This document shows, piece by piece, positions 8,994-19,594 of a stretch of DNA of 64,000 nt. The notes beneath the pieces were generated by a model. The model was given only the letters and a program-made list of their open reading frames with translations, was not told the DNA's origin and made no database searches. This stretch comes from Tipula vernalis. Taxonomy: Eukaryota; Arthropoda; Insecta; Diptera; Tipulidae. A program made the position numbers and the translations under genes. Every line of letters begins with the position of its first letter. Positions within the stretch are counted from its first letter, which is position 1. Location of the stretch: contig OY282558.1 in assembly GCA_958295665.1 (NCBI GenBank), positions 328,759,106 to 328,823,105 on the forward strand, in the 5' to 3' direction.

Positions 8994-11581
8994 TTATTTT
9001 TTTGTTTTACTACTTCGTGGAGTAATAACTTTCGTTAAAGCTCTTCTAGGTTTTGGAATCACATTTTTTAGCTGATCCAGATCATTTTGTTTATTTAGTA
9101 CAGCGTTGTAGTAGTCTTCATCGACTTTATCCATATATCTCATCATTGATTTAATGTCCTTCTTCTTTTCCTCACTAACTGCCCAATTGAATTTTAACGG
9201 TTTTACCACTATTTTCGGGATATTGTTTTTACAGTTTTTGAACAATTTTATATTTGTGAATGGTTCTGTGGCAGATAACGTGCATTTATAATCAACGGCT
9301 CCCAAATCTTCAGATTTGTATTGAATAATTCTAGCTTTTAAAAACGGCAACATATTGGTAAATATTTTAGATGCTAAATTAAAATTATAAAAATCAACAT
9401 CCTTCAACTGCATAATTTTTAAATGGACTCTGTCATAGTTTATTTTTTTAAATTGCTGCAATAACGTCACTGGGCTGTAAATTGTAACCCCTCGCAAATG
9501 TCTTTCTATGGCACTATGCACAGAATCTATCTCCTGTAGCTGACTATGCCCCGGCTCCGAATATTTATGTATTATAGCTTCTATTTTTGGATTCTCCTGA
9601 AGAAATTTCAAAATCATAGTAGTATTTACTTTGTTTTTATTTTGTGCCACACAACTATCTGACCACAATACTATTTTGTTAATTGTTTGGAGATCTTGGA
9701 CAACGGTTTTTAAAATCTTATAGAGTGCACTGGAAATATCATTTCTAGCTCTCCCACTTTGTGCTTCTGTCCACAGACTGCAGTACGTAGTTTTATTTAG
9801 ATTACAATGCCCGGTCAAATTATATACGGCAAATTTTCTTTTGTAATAAAAATTTGATATTTCTGCTTTCGGCAGAGCGAATACGTTCTCTCGATCGTAA
9901 GTAATTATTGCCGTGTTTTCATCTTTATTTTTCCTATCTTTATCTCTCTCAGATTTTGCATGAATCTTATTATTTTCATGTAGACTGAATTTAGTCTGAT
10001 CTGCATCATTTAAATTAGGTTTATTTTTAAATTGTGCGCACAGATCGCACTGGTCTTTTTTAGGCAAATGGAATGCACAATTAAACTCTTCATTAAAAAT
10101 TTTAGAATACATGTGGCCTTTTACTGGAGTTCCCTCGCATGATTCCTTATATAAATTGTACATTTTTTGTATACTTAGGTTACTACCTAAATACTCCTTT
10201 TGAGTGTTTTCTCGACAGTAATGTGATTCCATGCGAGGAAAACTTTTAATATGATTTCTAACTTCGTCTAATTTATTATTTGGGATCTTTTTTTTAATGT
10301 GCTTCCCTTTCGTAGGAGATGTTGCAATACCGGTCACTTCATTAAACTTATTGGCAAAAAACCATTGGATTCGTCTTGAACTTATATCCAACGTTTTTAA
10401 ACAGAAAGCTTGGCAAACTCTTACTAACTCATCGTGTAACTTAAAAAAGTAACAATAAGAGAATTCGCGTTTCTTAACAGGATGTTTTTTAGTTTTCCTC
10501 TTGACCGGCGTTCTTTGCACAAACTGCGCGTAATGGTGATTTTTTGCTTTATCGTCAAGTCTCCAAAACGCTTCATGCAACAATTGCCGTTCAGTTTCGT
10601 CAAATTTACTGCAACATCTAAACGTGCAGGAACACTTTACAAGTTTAACTGATTTAGCAGCATGCGCATTTTCTAGAATATCAATATAGGATTGACCTTT
10701 TTAACGACAAACCGGACGTACGTTGCATTTCCACAGAGATTCGTTTTTTTTCTCTTACGTGACGGAGGAGTATTTTGATTTAGTTCACGATTCGTTGGAG
10801 TAGCCGGATTTTCTAGATTTATAGTCAATGTCGACGTGATTTTATGAGGCTTCTCGTTTACTCTTTTCTTACGTTTGATTTCATAATTTTTTGATTTTTT
10901 TGCAACTGGTGTTTCATCACTGCACTCCGAATCAAACGTTGTTTCATAATTCGGGTCAGCTAAAGAATCATCTGAATCAAAGTCGAACATAACGGTTAAG
11001 CTGCAAAAAATAATTAAGATTAATCGTATAATGGGGACTAACAAAATTATATTATAATAATTTTCGTTGCTTACCTTTGAAATGGAGCTGGATTAATATT
11101 GTTTAGCAAACTTGTTTCACAATTTTCATTATTGAGTTGCACTTGAACATCGTATGTAAGTTCAATATCCATAGCTTTGCTGCAAAATAATAGAGATTAA
11201 TTTTATACTGGGGACTAAACAATAATTTTCGTTGGTTACCTTTGTAATGGAGCTGCAGCTATGTTGGCTTTGGCTAGCAAATTTATATTACTATTTGCAA
11301 TACTGGGCGACATTTGAACACCTGAAATAATTTCTATATACATAAAAGTGTGATAGTTAATAAATATGTTAATAAATAAAACGGTAATGTGCATTGTAGG
11401 GTATACCTTTCTGTGTATTACAGCTATTTTCATAGTCGGATAAAATACCTTTCATTGCATTTAAAATGTCTTCTGCTAGTTCAGGTACTGGTGATGAACT
11501 GTATAAAATAAAATATCGTTTATTACAAATGTACGGTTAAGCCTCTAAACATTATGTTAAAATTCCTCACCTGCAGCTCAT
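8994..11581 (-). CDS. Five-exon gene of the W-x-D-x-C/QNKN (DUF7869-like) family, possibly transposon-borne
   Basis: Minus-strand exons, each with GT-AG borders and matching phases: 11571-11581 (ATG at 11581), 11407-11498, 11240-11321, 11075-11179, and 8994-11000. The N-terminal part is acidic and then basic (about 10700-10990). Next comes a Cys-rich block (KCSCTFRCCSKF, about 10600-10645). The long 529-codon reading then has a 'CDLC' zinc-like knuckle (residues 179-182), 'TYDREN' (D230), the hallmark 'WSDSCVAQNKNK' (D309) and 'HSQLQEIDSVHSAIE' (D353/E360). Spaced acidic residues in this order suggest an RNase H-fold, DDE-like nuclease; that is inference, since the family is only known to me as uncharacterised. 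The first part of the large exon and the 529-codon reading are in different frames, joined by a -1 break in a five-A run at 10698-10702; one extra A restores a family-like sequence. The stop is TAA at 8994. Exons 3 and 4 are tandem duplicates. It could be a domesticated gene or the transposase of an undescribed element. Confidence 0.75.
11075..11330 (-). repeat. Tandem exon/intron duplication inside the 9-11.6 kb gene
   Basis: The unit around exon 11075-11179 and its neighbour around 11240-11321 are diverged copies. Both have the intron phrase 'tggggactaa', then 'aattttcgttg.ttaccttt', the exon-end phrase 'aatggagct', and a shared 'agcaaa' and 'aatact/attgag' region. Each copy keeps a working donor and acceptor in phase 2, so both can be spliced in frame. 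The spacing is about 165-170 bp. Confidence 0.75.
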
Positions 11582-11689
11582 TTTGCGATATTCTTCCTTC
11601 TATATTTTTAGTAAAAATGACAAAATGTGTTTTGTGACACTCCTATTTATACTAAAATCAAAAATTTATCCCAACGGTTTTTAAAGTAG
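11582..11689. promoter_or_regulatory. Probable 5' flank or short 5' UTR of the minus-strand gene
   Basis: This stretch lies between the ATG at 11581 and the minisatellite. It is AT-rich; a TATA-like 'tataaatagg' on the minus strand (plus 'cctatttata', 11641-11650) is the only core promoter candidate. Position about 65 bases upstream of the start codon would give a very short leader. Not proven. Confidence 0.3.
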
Positions 11690-12320
11690 TATGCATGTAA
11701 CAGTTAAATGTTTCTTTTTTGCAATGCAGATGTATCAGTTTAAAAAAAAAAATTGTATGTACATAATATGTAACATTTAGATTCTGAACGATTTTCCTCA
11801 GATTATGATTTATGTATATGATAGTATATTGTATATATAACATTTAAATTCTTAAACTGATACTTTGCATTATGCCTCGTTGATAATAATTATTGTATTT
11901 ATATAACACTTTTATTCTGTATTTAAATTTTGCGTTTATCCTTAGGTCGATAGTAAATTGTAGGTAAGTAACAGTCAAATTCTGAGTGCAAATTTTGCAT
12001 TTATGCCCAAGTCGTGCATTAATTGTATGTAAGTAACACTTAAATTTTGAATTCGTATTTTGCATTTATGCTTAGTTCGATAGTTAATTGTATGTAAGTT
12101 ACATATAAATTCTGAATTTCATTTCATGGTTTATCTCCAAGTCGGCGGTAAATTGTATGTAAGTAACATACTTATTCGGAATTCTTGAGTTGCATATATT
12201 ATCATGATCAAATGGAATTGTATCTATGTCACACTTAAGCATTTATAAATTGATACGAAAATATTAGTACAAAATTATGTTATTTCAATATAAACGCATA
12301 AGTAACATTTAAATATTTAC
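11690..12320. repeat. 65-bp minisatellite, about ten degenerate copies
   Basis: The anchor 'gtaac(a)..taaattctg' recurs at 11697, 11770, 11837, 11903, 11968, 12033, 12098, 12163, 12228 and 12302. The spacing is 65 bp in the central copies and up to about 74 bp at the edges. A typical unit runs 'ttgtatgtaagtaacattta' then 'attctgaattcgta', 'ttttgcatttatgc' and 'aagtcgatagtaa'. It sits directly upstream of the minus-strand gene. The short minus-strand frames at 11658-12065 are products of this repeat. Confidence 0.85.
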
Positions 12321-12429
12321 TTTTTGTTATGCATTATGCAAATGTAACATTTGGCATACTGATATCTTTGCAATAGAAGCAGTTATCAAAATTTTGAAAC
12401 TACCAATCGAAAGATCTCGTTTTTTTAAG

Positions 12430-13250
12430 TAAGGTGGCATTGTTAACTCAAAAATGGCGAAAACGCATTTAAATCATTGTAATACTGAGGTGACGAAATC
12501 TCCAGAAATTCTTCGGATTACATCGCAAATCGTCTTCAATGTCAATTAAGTATTATATATTTCCTGTGACATTTATTATGCAGGTCTTCAGGTTGTTTAA
12601 ATTCTTTAGTAAACGATTGATCGTTCCGAGCAACCTTCATTGAAGGTGTCTAATGAACTGTTGATAATAAATGTTTGATAGAGTATAAGGCCAATGCACT
12701 TCAGCTAAAAAGTCATTTAATGAGCTGTGATTGGCGCGCGAGTAATCAAATACGGTATAATTTTTAGTAAAGTTCAAATTATTAGAAATCTTGTAGGAAA
12801 ACTGAATTGAAACCGGGATATTATAAACACTCGAAGATCCGGCAAAGTCGTCGCATGATTCTAGTTTAAAAGATCTATTATTAGTGTATAAAACCAAATT
12901 TATTATTCAACAGCCACGGCTGTTTGGAACACTGTTATTTTGCGAAGTACCCATGTTTGCCAAAAAAATCACAAATTAGGGCTGATGAATCGTTAGTATT
13001 TGCAGGAATGAATATACTGTTATCCATCATCCAAATTAGATCTGGAACGTTGAAATCGCCGAAAATAACAAATTCAGTGACAAAATGACGAGGTTGCTTC
13101 TAGAGGACTGCGCTAATTATTATGTAAAATGTACCTAGTTTGAGTTTAACAGCAATGAACTCCATGATTGGGTCGGAAATTAAAAGTTCACAAGAATAGT
13201 TTTTCCGTACCTTTGGTTACAGCACTGATGTCCACACCTTTGGTTACAGC
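12430..13250 (-). pseudogene. LINE endonuclease and linker fragment
   Basis: The minus-strand translation reads, in order, 'EFIAVKLKLGTFYI' near 13125-13165, the endonuclease signature 'VIFGDFNVPDLIW' near 13040-13075, 'SSALICDFFG' near 12970-13000, and the linker block 'FDYSRANHSSLNDFLAEVHW' near 12700-12760. Then 'NPKNFWRF' near 12490-12515 is the conserved segment ahead of the RT. These are the APE-type endonuclease and linker of Jockey/CR1-like LINEs. Stops and frameshifts show it is dead. Its order and strand fit the RT at 7.05-8.3 kb as the other half of one element. Confidence 0.75.
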
Positions 13251-13261
13251 ACTGATGTCCT
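13210..13261. repeat. 27-bp tandem duplication
   Basis: Two adjacent copies of 'acctttggttacagcactga' plus 'tgtcc', starting at 13210 and 13237 and essentially identical, lie within or beside the LINE endonuclease remnant. The near identity suggests a recent slippage event. Confidence 0.85.
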
Positions 13262-14880
13262 TTGCTTTACCCATATTGAATTTCACTAATTTTTACAAAA
13301 AACAGTTTTCATGTTCACTTTTCAAGGAGTACTACCCGGGTATATTAAATTTTTACTGCACGAATTCCTTGTATTGGTTGATATCTACCTTAATGACGTG
13401 TCAATTACAAAAAGGGTTGCACTTCTGGCATTAAAAATCACATTACCAAGAATTTCCTGTGAGTTCATAATAATTTGGCCACATTTATATAAACAAACTT
13501 GATAACAACTGAATAACGTAAACGTACTTGTAACTGCACCCGGACATTGTCATTAGATTTTTAGTGAAGAAAACCTCTTCCAGGTTGGGTTTCAGTTTTT
13601 ATTTTGTATAGTTATTGTAGTTTGGTAATGAGGAATGATAAGTGCCCGTTACAAAGTACTAAAAGGAATTTATTTCAGATTTTGTGGAGATGAGTTGAAC
13701 AATCTTCTGTCCTTAATTATCTGGGCTTTGAAAATACAATTTCGTACATTGATCGTAACATTTCATTTAAACTATTTGATGTTGTTTTGCATATTGCATA
13801 ACGCCCACCACAACAATTGTGAATATCAGCAAAACACATTTGCTTTGTTTTCATTCCCACCTTATTAATTTCGACTATATCACTTAACCCTTAGGTTTAA
13901 GCTTTAAATTAAAATTAACAGACTTATTTTGTTCTACGACTAATTTTTTTGTGATCCTCAGAGAAATGTAAATATGAAGGCCCCCGTATAAAACACTGGC
14001 TACTAAAGGTCAATGTTCTCAATTGAAATTTTCATTGTTATCATTTATATGTATATGCAGTGGCGATAATATTTATATACGAAACGTACAATTGACCAAT
14101 CACAACAAAGGTTACAATAAATTTAAAAGGGAAATGATAATACAAATAAAATCATATGACATCAATATTGCACAAAATAAAAATTTTTACTTTGTAAAAA
14201 ATCGATATTTTTATTAAAGTTGGGACTTGGGAACTACAAGCTACTCGCAATTCTTATTAATAATGATATGCGATTTAAATAATTTTCATTTAGTGATGTG
14301 TAATGCAAAACATTTATTTATAAACCCTAACATCTTGTCGGATGATTCTATCGAAATTTTTAACTTCTTGGTATTTAATTTAAATTTAACTTAATGGATG
14401 TATAATAAAATTAATTAAAATTTCATTAAATATACACACAGACATACACATACCAGTTTAATATTCGCCGAAGTTAATCAAATATCAACTGTATATACTA
14501 AATAGCATACATTCTGTTTGAATATGAAGTAGTGAGGTGGTTTTCTAACATGTTTTCTGAATTAAAATTTAAAAAAAAAATAAATAAAAACTATTTTAAA
14601 AGAGTATTGTTACAGAACCGTGACGATAATATTGTTCAATTCTTTATAGTTTAGTTGTGTTGTTGTATCTGTGTAATAGTTTTTATTTTTATTTTTTATT
14701 ATTACGAGTATTTTGTTTGGTTCACTATTGTGTCGTGTATAGTAACCGTATAATATGAAGAAAACAAAAACTAAATTAAAAACAATCCCTTTAATTCGAA
14801 TATGTAACACATACACCAGACTAAAAAACTGTAATAAAACTACTTAGTGTGTTGTTTTGATCTATCGCATAAGTTTCGTA
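13262..14880. other. AT-rich non-coding stretch
   Basis: Small plus-strand frames (13311-13502, 13635-13868, 14023-14217) show no motif. The first few hundred bases may still be decayed LINE sequence. Nothing else is recognised before the promoter-like region at 14.9 kb. Confidence 0.4.
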
Positions 14881-14884
14881 TCTG

Positions 14885-15228
14885 ACACGGCCATAGTAGT
14901 ATCATTGGTTCGCGCGCCGCACATATAATGGTGATTAACGTAATAAATTTTCCCAAAACAAAAAAATTTCAGTTCGATTTTTGTTTTTCACAAAAAGAAA
15001 ATTTTCAAAAGGAAAATTTATTTTTCATTTTAGTTTACGTCTATCGTTAACTGTGTGAACATCCATGCATACAGTGGGTTTTGTGTTTATTTTTGTGTTT
15101 CACACATTGTGTGTAAAGTTTTAAGTCAATTCTCTAGAGATAAGATGTGTATCTTTGTTATCTAAAATATTTTTTATCTGTGTATAAATTTAAAGTGTAG
15201 TGATTCATATATATTTTATTACATTAAG
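14885..15228 (+). promoter_or_regulatory. Candidate promoter and 5' UTR of the 15.2-kb exon
   Basis: A short GC-rich, CpG-containing patch ('ggttcgcgcgccgcac', about 14908-14923) stands out in otherwise AT-rich DNA. A TATA-like 'taataaattt' at 14941-14950 lies about 29 bases before an arthropod initiator match 'TCAGTT' (A at 14971). The leader from there to the ATG at 15229 would be about 258 bases and contains one short upstream ATG ('atgtgtatctttg' near 15144). No downstream promoter element was seen. These are sequence hints only. Confidence 0.3.
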
Positions 15229-15515
15229 ATGTTAAAATCAGTTGGTGTAGTACTATCACCTGTTAAAATGGGAGTGAATACATTAGAAAAACCTACACCA
15301 GAAATAATTAAACCAAATCATAGCAATAATATTGATGTAACCAAAAAGAGTTGGAAATTTTTTAAAAAGTCCAAATCAAAATTAAATCTCTGTGATTCGT
15401 TGAATACGAATATAGTAGTGCCCAGTGAAATAAAGCCGGAACGAATTTTAGTGGACCAAGAACAGCAATACGATGAAAATGATATACCGCAATGTTTTCA
15501 ATACGAAGAAAAGAG
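15229..15515 (+). CDS. First coding exon of an unidentified host gene
   Basis: An ATG at 15229, preceded by 'attaag', opens a 95-codon reading frame. It ends in '..QYEEKR' exactly at 'AAGAG|GTTAGT', a good splice donor at 15515/15516. Read-through would add only a few residues before a stop at 15541. Codon use is balanced and composition is unlike the surrounding repeats. The product is hydrophilic: a Lys-rich patch 'KSWKFFKKSKSKLN' at residues 43-56 and an acidic end with Gln and Glu. There is no signal peptide or membrane segment. I do not recognise the family. I found no downstream exon, so the following intron is probably long and filled with transposons. Confidence 0.55.
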
Positions 15516-17205
15516 GTTAGTTTTTAGGGGGTTAATTGAATAATGACAGTCGACCAAATTTTTTGTGTTGTTTTTTTGTAGCAAATAATATTGATTGTTT
15601 ACATTTAAATGTATATACAAAATTAATTAGAAAACACTTAAACTCTACAAAAACTGAGGTTTATTCTATTTTTGGCTTATAAAATTAAACGTCAAAAATC
15701 GTAAAGCAAAATGTTGATAGGAAAATCAATATGAAAAGTTTTTGCTGGTCATTTTAATTCGCTTTTCTTTTGAATTCTTTGGTTTGGTCGGATGTCGTTA
15801 AATTAATGAGTGTTATTTGATATAAAATATTCGAATCATTAAAATACAATTTGCCACTGCGGTCTCTAAACAAACAATTTCGTTTTCACCTTCTTTCAAG
15901 TGTATAATGGTTAGAGACAATGTGTCATTAGACTTTGGATGATTCATTTACGATTATTGTAAATTCATGTAGAGCTTAATATGAAATAGACTCTGGCATG
16001 CACAAAAGTATAAAACTTAATTATTTTATTTACATTGTGCTAATTCATTCAAATTAATAACCTAAATTAGATTTGACTTGAATAAAACATTTTAATTTTA
16101 TCTAGAATCAAATTCAATAGGATACTCAAATGTTCCGCAAAACCTATCATCCTTGATAATTTTAAGTTGGCGGTATTGATATAAATATAGGTCGTGTTAT
16201 CTTAATTGTCTTACATAACTTTAAACTGAGTGACTAAAGTCGTGCCCGATCAAAAAAAGTGGTGAAATTAAATTATATAAACAAACTGCTGATCATTCTG
16301 GCACAACCAAAATACTGAGAAATTCGAATTGAAGCCTGTTATAGCGAAATCCACAAACACTTCTGAAAATACGATTTGTTCTAATGGCTTTCTGTGCTTT
16401 TCAGATTTCAATTTTGAATTGAGCCAAATTTGCAATAGAGTTTGAAGAGAAAAAAACACTACCAGAATAAAAAACTGAGATGTATTATTTATAAATAATA
16501 ATTTAGTCGAATCACGAAAAAACACGGGTGCGCACTTCCTTTTTGGTCTTCCTGAGATTTCTGTTAATGAAGCTAACATCTGACTTTCTTAAACAAACGT
16601 TTTGGCATAGCTGTATTGTCGGCAAAACTAAGGATGTATCAACGCTGTTGAGCTCGCCGCTTTTGCCACTTGAGCTACTAAAATGAAAACATTTTCAGAT
16701 TCATATTCCGCCTTGTCCGAGCTTAACCAAAAATAGGAGGTGTATTGTACGTCTCCGAATAATAAAACACTTAAATTCAAAATTATTTAGATTAATGTCG
16801 AAGATGAAAAAATAAATTCAACAAAAAATTAGGTTTGAGTGATGTATTTTGTAGGTTTTTTTTGTAATGCCCAAATTCACATCGTTTTAGGACCGCTCTA
16901 TCGGTTTAAATAATTTTTGCAGTTTCTTTTATTTTTTATTGCCGCTATAACTTAAGCAGAACTCTTCAGGCTCCTAGCCACTAGTCAACTACTCAACTAG
17001 GGATTTTCATAATTTTCAATTTCAAAAATTGTTGCTTTGACACCAAAGTCGGCCACATTGAAATTTGAATAGAAAGTAGAGTAGCCAAAACTAGGAACAG
17101 GTAAACATTATCATACTTAGGACCGGAGATAAACGATGATAAAAACGATGCGTACGAAAATGAGAGTGAAAAGTCAGCTAATTTTTGGAATGAAAAGTCG
17201 ATTTA
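15516..17205. other. Probable intron start; AT-rich, no gene
   Basis: Begins with the splice donor of the 15.2-kb exon. A minus-strand frame at 16268-16579 has no motif I can name. No repeats were recognised. Confidence 0.4.
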
Positions 17206-17640
17206 TTTGTCCTGCGTTTAGCTCGATACACTTAGCCCTGGATGTTTCAATTTTTTTAAGGCATCCAAAAAATACGATTTGTCTAACTCTGCAAATTGGA
17301 CCTCGATCGATGTGAACCGCTTTCCTCCGAGCCGTTTATTTTTATGTTTGGAAACAGGAATAGGTCAGAGGGTGAATGAGCGCAGGGTGTTAGTGGTGCT
17401 GTTTCCACCCTATCCAAAATCAGTAAACCACTTATGAACCCTGAAATGTTAAGGATCAGAGTCGCCTTTATGGTTTTAATTTTTCTTCGGTTTCTATAAT
17501 AGTTTTTCCGTGCGATGGCGTTTAATCTACGAAATTTGCCTTTCCCCAAAACTTTTTTGCTTTCGATAGTAATCAAATGCGATCGGAACTCCATCTCTTA
17601 GAAAGTAGCTGACTTTTCATTCAACTCTCTTTCATAGATT
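17206..17640 (-). pseudogene. Mariner-type transposase remnant, internally deleted
   Basis: On the minus strand, 'SPSDLFLFPNIK' near 17330-17370 is the mariner catalytic third-Asp region. After a frame change it continues 'LGGKRFTSIE' and 'SYFLDALKKL..PGLSVSS' to about 17215, the C-terminus. Just before it, in another frame, 'VHKWFTDFG' near 17425-17450 looks like the N-terminal helix region of a mariner protein. The whole middle of the catalytic domain would therefore be missing. That is the pattern of an internal deletion derivative, although the N-terminal match is short. Confidence 0.6.
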
Positions 17641-17987
17641 CACAGAATTGACGATTGGAAAATTAAAGAATGCAATACATATCGAAAATAATACCAACTC
17701 TACCTAGTATCCTAGATTCAAGCAATATAAAACGTAAGGAATGCCATTAAAACCATAACACAGTTCAATCGTCAATTATTTCTATTACAATATAAATAGG
17801 TAATTATTAGAGATTAATACGTCGTGCCTTTTGTTCATCAAACGAAATTGTATTCGATTAGAGTTTGCCCTAAATATGTCCTAAAATTACAAAAAAACAT
17901 TTAGGACAAACTTCAAGCGACTGCACAAACGTGTGATGTTTGTCTTAATTGCAAATAAATATTCACAAATAAAGAAAGTTTTAAATC
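17641..17987. other. 3' flank of BEL/Pao element 1; possible LTR remnant not proven
   Basis: A 13-base inverted repeat (12 of 13 matching) 'gtttgccctaaat' near 17863 and 'atttaggacaaac' near 17899 forms a hairpin. The 3' LTR expected here could not be aligned with the sequence near 25.25-25.5 kb. Confidence 0.4.
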
Positions 17988-19594
17988 TCAATCTTTATAC
18001 GAACTTACATATAGGAATAAAATATAAATACTAAATACACTAAAGTATAAATCAAAAACATTTATAGTACGCATATTATTACAAATTATGTTAAGTATCA
18101 GCACACTAGCTACAAAAAACAGCGTACAACCAGCATCTATCGTCACTAATCCGGACCCCTGAAGGCTATACGAGTCGATGTTTGGTCCGCATATGATATC
18201 AACTGTCGTTTTATTTGTAATTACGTATATCCATTGATTTGGAGCATGCAGTTTTATAAAATGGTTGGTTGAATTTATTTCTTTAACATTAAATAATGTA
18301 TCAAGCGTTGGTTTTCGCTGTAAGATTGCTACTTTACACTGGGTTTTGTTAGTCAATGCATTGAAAATTGGTGATATTTCGCATGGAAATTGCGTAGGTT
18401 GGAATATTTGACAACGTTTCACTTCTTCTGTTGTTAGAGTGGCAAAATGTTCTCTATGATTGTCCATTGCTAGATATTTTGTTGATGTAACGATGTGTGA
18501 TTGAGTGCCGTTATGATTAATATCCGGAACTGGGAAGACAGCTAACAGGTAACGGTATGATAATCTCAATTATCACATTTCGTTGTGTTACCCTACTACG
18601 TACATCCATGCTTTGATATATGTGCATGAGGTCATGAATGTTATGGCCAGGAATGGTTATTGATGCTGGTGTATGTTGACGAATAAATTGCAATTGGTTT
18701 TCTAATTGTGACGGCGCGAGTATCGATGGATGCAAAATACTATGATGTGCATAGTAAATAATACCAAGTAGACCTTGTTGCGTATCCTCTAGGTTTTTTA
18801 GTATTAAGGTCAACTCGAGTGCGCTCATTAATATCAGGTGAACCCTTTCTTCGTATGTTCGATATTCCTTTAGTTGTATCATCTCCAATTTTATAGCCTC
18901 TGTTGATCCTTTATCAAATTGTTCAATGATGTTGTTGTGAGATTGGAATTATATTTCATCAGCTTGATTGTGTTATCGATTATTGATGTTTGGTTTCTCA
19001 TTAATGTCATTAGATGCCTTTCGTTATTGTTGATATTCTCGAATTGGGTTTCATACTGGTTGGCCTCGCGCTGGGTAAGAATTCCAAACATGTCTCCTAA
19101 GATAATGCCTGTTGTGTCTCCTAAACCGCACTTCACTTGTCGACGTTCTTTATTGCTTGTTAATAGTAAAACATTGTCTGCAATCAAGTTGTTGAGCTGC
19201 CATTGATGTTGCTGCATGATTACGTCGCAGTTAAAACCAGACAATCCTTTACAAGCTGCTCCCAGTTCGCCTTGGGCTTGTTTAAAAGTTTCGATCTCTT
19301 CCCAACAGTTCGTTATGTTGTAATAGATCACTAATGCGCACTTCATGGCTACCAATTCAAGTTTGCCTAAATTCTCGAAATATATTCCTGTGGAGTAGTT
19401 AAATAGGGCAGCGAGCTTGCGCCTGTCCTAGAATATAGCAAATTGAGAGTAATGCTAGTGCAAGATAATTTACTTTTATTAAATTCCTTGCTTGTCTGTG
19501 AGGCTGCACTCTTTGGTTTTGATTGCCCTTTCCGGGCAGCGGTAGTCCTTTTTCTATAGACTGCGGACTGTTCATCTGCGTGATTGTTCTTCAT
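17988..19594 (-). pseudogene. Envelope-like (fusion-glycoprotein-type) region, frame-broken
   Basis: Four successive minus-strand readings (19367-19594, 18891-19355, 18517-18888, 17988-18569) cover this region, with frame changes near 19360, 18890 and 18550. The second reading has a basic cluster 'KERRQVK' followed by a Gly-rich hydrophobic segment, and then a heptad-like Asn/Gln-rich stretch. That resembles the cleavage site and fusion segment of insect retrovirus and baculovirus F-type envelopes. The last reading has several N-glycosylation sites (NKT, NST) and a hydrophobic segment 'LFFVASVLIL' compatible with a membrane anchor. The assignment rests on layout and position after DUF5641. 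The frame breaks make it non-functional as it stands. Confidence 0.6.

Noticed and set aside
10673..10700. A 24-base intron (GTCAAT...TCTAG) joining the two frames of the large exon
   Set aside because: Far too short to be spliced; a one-base deletion in the A-run explains the break better.
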